Assembly: GCA_025093555.1 (NCBI GenBank)
Contig: JAIWNF010000042.1
Location: forward strand, 62,001-126,000
DNA: 64,000 nt
Origin: Circinella umbellata
Lineage: Eukaryota; Mucoromycota; Mucoromycetes; Mucorales; Lichtheimiaceae
Reading direction: 5' to 3'
This document shows, piece after piece, positions 61,924 through 64,000 of this stretch (position 1 is the stretch's first letter; each line of letters opens with the position of its first letter). The position numbers and the translations under genes are program-made. The notes under the pieces are model-generated. The model saw only the letters and a list, made by a program, of their open reading frames with translations, made no database searches and had not been told where the DNA came from.

Positions 61924-62900
61924 ATGTTGTTCAAGTGCTGTACCCTATTGGGTTCACTATTTTTATTATTCTCGTTTTTACTTCATCTGTTCCCAATGAT
62001 CGGTCTATTATCCAACAGAGACTTTTTAAGAGCCATGGCATTCCAAGAATCCTATAATCATGGACAAAATTTGTCTTATAAAAATGGTTTATGGTAATAA
62101 AAAAAAAAGAGTTTTGCTTATTTATTTATAATGTCATTAACATCAAAAATTAATTAATTTTCTTTTTTAGGAATTATTGTCAAGGAACATCAAATTCTGT
62201 TGAAAGTTGTACAAAGGCTGAAAATTCTTATAATTGGGGTAATACACCTGTAGTGGGCCAAAATATGCCATCCCAATATCAACCCAATGGTGGTCATTTT
62301 AGACATTTGTTTACTGCTTTGTTTTCATTAACTATGGCTGGTACTTGTCTTAGTTTCGTATTGTGGTTAATGAGTATGCCTATCATGTTTTGTTGTGGCA
62401 AACGTTTCCATCGATTACCAGGTGCTAGTATGTCAACACTTACTTTACTCAATTTCCTTGTAACCATCGCTGCTTTCATTATTGGTTTGGTATTGGCTAT
62501 TTCTTATAACAAGGCTTTACCTGATGGTTGGTATGGTAAAGTAGGTAATTCAATTTGGACTTTACTTGGTGCAATGGGTTGTCTTTTAATTGGTTATATG
62601 TCTTTCATGGGTACATGCTGTGGTGGTCCAAGAGAAAGTAATCGAAACCGTGTTGGTGATCCTGAAACTGGTTACGGTGGTGGAGGCATGTTTAGTAAGA
62701 AGGATAATCGATATTCAAAGACAGCAGCTCCTGTATCTCCTCATCCTCAAATGATGAATGCTCCTCCTACTATGAATGCTCCTCACACTATGAATGCTCC
62801 TCACACTATGAATGCACCACCTAACATGAATGCTCCTCCTGCTATGAATACTAATGTTCAAGGATCAGTAGGTCCTGGCGGTTCTTCAAGACCTTTTTAA
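61924..62900 (+). CDS. SUR7/PalI-like tetraspan plasma-membrane protein (299 aa, 2 exons)
   Basis: Exons 61924-62093 and 62171-62900 close in frame to 299 residues. Four TM segments are evident: residues about 8-28 (TLLGSLFLLFSFLLHLFPMIG), FRHLFTALFSLTMAGTCLSFVLW, LTLLNFLVTIAAFIIGLVLAI, and IWTLLGAMGCLLIGYMSFMG. The first extracellular loop holds Cys residues in NYCQGTSNSVESCTKAENSYNWG, which is SUR7/PalI-like. The cytosolic tail is polar and ends in a tandem MNAPP/MNAPH repeat. SUR7 proteins shape eisosome domains and PalI/Rim9 proteins assist pH sensing; which applies here is not decidable. The topology resembles that of the four-TM protein at 19.7-21.1 kb, but the sequences differ. Confidence 0.75.
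62751..62850 (+). repeat. Tandem MNAPP/MNAPH-coding repeat
   Basis: About six units of roughly 15-18 nt (ATGAATGCTCCTCC / ATGAATGCTCCTCACACT) encode the repeated tail of the SUR7/PalI-like protein. Confidence 0.7.
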
Positions 62901-63067
62901 ACCGATTTAATCATTAAATAGTATAGACAAAAAATCCTTTTCATTCATTTAAGTTGTATATTTCTTTTTTCTTTTTTAAATTACTCTTTATAATACTTTA
63001 ATATTGATAATAATAATAAATAATTCATCTTTCTTTTTAATATCTTTATTAAATAATTTGTTAAATA
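62901..63067. other. Convergent 3' flanks
   Basis: Short AT-rich spacer between the facing ends of the tetraspan gene and twinfilin. Confidence 0.6.
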
Positions 63068-64000
63068 CTATTGTTCCTCTGTTGTTTCTGTTGTTTCTGC
63101 TGATTTATCAGATGAATCATCATTAGTAGACAAAGAAGAATCGTTCTTTGATTCAGCTGTAGTAGTGGTAGTTGATGTAGAATTATTGGTATCATTATTA
63201 TTAGTAGCAAAGGTGGTTGCTGTAGGGGTAGCTCCCGCGGGTCTTCGTCTACCAGGAGCAACAGGTCGTTTAAATCCACCTTGTTTAGGTCCACTAAGCA
63301 TTTGAATACGTTGTTCAACAATACTTAAACCTCCACCTGCAGTTGATGCTCCTGATCCTCCGGATGATACTTTCTTATGACGTACTTCTTCCAATAAATA
63401 ATCTTCAGTTAAATCAGATGGATCACTCGTTTCTAACTATATAGAATAAAATAATTCATTTTTAATTCCCTTTTTTAAATCCTATAATCTATATATAATA
63501 ATTTACCTTCTTAGTCACTTCAAGTTTAAGTTCAGAACTAGCATTCGTGATAACATTAGCTTTAGATGAAGAATAAAGCATACGTTCACGAATCTTTGAT
63601 GATGATGGACAAGTATAAATAAACACTATATATATATACAAATACATTAATACCAAAGTTTTGATATATTGATGTCATACAAATTTAAATACTTACACAC
63701 TACATCTGTATCATCCACTGTAAGAGTATAAAATGTAAATCTTGGTGCATTTTCAGGAAGTTTTGAATGAACATCATTAATAGAAACATCAGATGTAGTA
63801 TCAAGTTCAATAGTTTCCTTTTCCAAATACTATAATAAAATAGCTTTTAATATCATGTATCTTTTTTTCCTCTCCCTCCCCCTTCAAACTATATAAAATA
63901 TTTTAAATTTACCAATGATACAAAGTTTGCTTTACGTTCATCTTTAGGTTTTTGTAATTCACCTAAAGCTTCCAATGCTTTATCAGTAAATGGAAAAGCA
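63068..64000 (-). CDS. Twinfilin, C-terminal part (gene continues beyond the window)
   Basis: Visible exons: 64000-63913 (partial, open at its 5' end), 63829-63697, 63625-63507 and 63436-63068 ending in TAG; the splices keep frame. The translated part starts in AFPFTDKALEALGELQ and continues YLEKETIELDTTSDV, NAPRFTFYTLTVDDTDVV, then LFIYTCPSSSKIRERMLYSSSKANVI. This is the second ADF-homology domain of twinfilin (the SKIRERMLYSSSK helix contacts actin). The tail DLTEDYLLEEVRHKK, then a Gly/Ser-rich stretch and GPKQGGFKRPVAPGRRRP, is the C-terminal motif region that binds capping protein and phosphoinositides. A Thr/Asn/Asp-rich end follows. Twinfilin sequesters ADP-actin monomers and accelerates pointed-end depolymerisation. 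Confidence 0.85.

Noticed and set aside
1..64000. CRISPR arrays, operons, phage or bacterial gene blocks
   Set aside because: No direct repeat-spacer pattern and no polycistronic arrangement; genes are intron-bearing and eukaryotic.

Overview
The window looks like nuclear DNA of a filamentous, early-diverging fungus, most likely Mucoromycota (Mucorales-like). The grounds are an AT-rich background of roughly one-third GC by eye, many short GT-AG introns (mostly about 50-130 nt), long A/T homopolymers, and gene content that budding yeasts lack: an exon-junction-complex Y14, a complex I assembly factor, and a GDP-fucose transporter (Mucorales walls contain fucose). There is no operon structure, no CRISPR array, and no tRNA or rRNA gene that I could find. 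The window is a conserved housekeeping set separated by gene-poor AT-rich stretches.

Layout. 1-6.0 kb is gene-poor: a MITE-like element with perfect 16-bp terminal inverted repeats (286-969), a second inverted-repeat structure (3710-3939), and at most one small doubtful ORF. 6.0-9.7 kb holds an aldo-keto reductase and a GDP-fucose-type nucleotide-sugar transporter, both on the minus strand. 9.7-12.9 kb is empty. 13-17.6 kb holds a sugar/inositol MFS transporter with a cysteine-rich PSI-like loop, then Y14 and GAR1, which diverge from a short shared promoter. 19.7-23.2 kb holds a four-TM protein with a long tail, and GOT1. 24.8-26.9 kb holds a DUF2235 hydrolase. 27-31 kb is empty. 31.1-32.9 kb holds a Rab GTPase, followed by another 2.9-kb gap. 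35.8-41.6 kb holds a 20-exon GBF1/Gea-type Arf exchange factor. 42.3-48.8 kb is dense: NUP54, a TMEM42-like protein, an alpha/beta hydrolase and thioredoxin reductase. 49.7-53.9 kb holds an acidic single-pass membrane protein and an NDUFAF4-like protein. 54.3-64 kb holds a PAN1-like EH-domain protein, mitochondrial intermediate peptidase, a low-complexity orphan, a SUR7/PalI-like tetraspan protein, and the 3' half of a twinfilin gene that runs off the window end.

Functional threads. Early secretory pathway and Golgi: GDP-fucose transporter, GOT1, the GBF1/Gea GEF, and the Rab (endosomal type). RNA biology and nuclear transport: Y14, GAR1, NUP54. Mitochondrion and redox: MIP, NDUFAF4-like, TRR1. 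Actin and endocytosis: PAN1-like, twinfilin. These genes are neighbours but do not form a recognisable dedicated cluster.

All multi-exon models were built by hand from GT-AG junctions. In each complete model the coding length closes in frame from ATG to stop, and conserved motifs continue across the junctions. I found no convincing novel multigene system. The items most worth following up are the MITE-like element, the apparent excess of the palindrome TACGTA in non-coding DNA, the PSI-like loop in the transporter, the short C-terminus and brefeldin-sensitive signature of the Gea protein, and the DUF2235 hydrolase.
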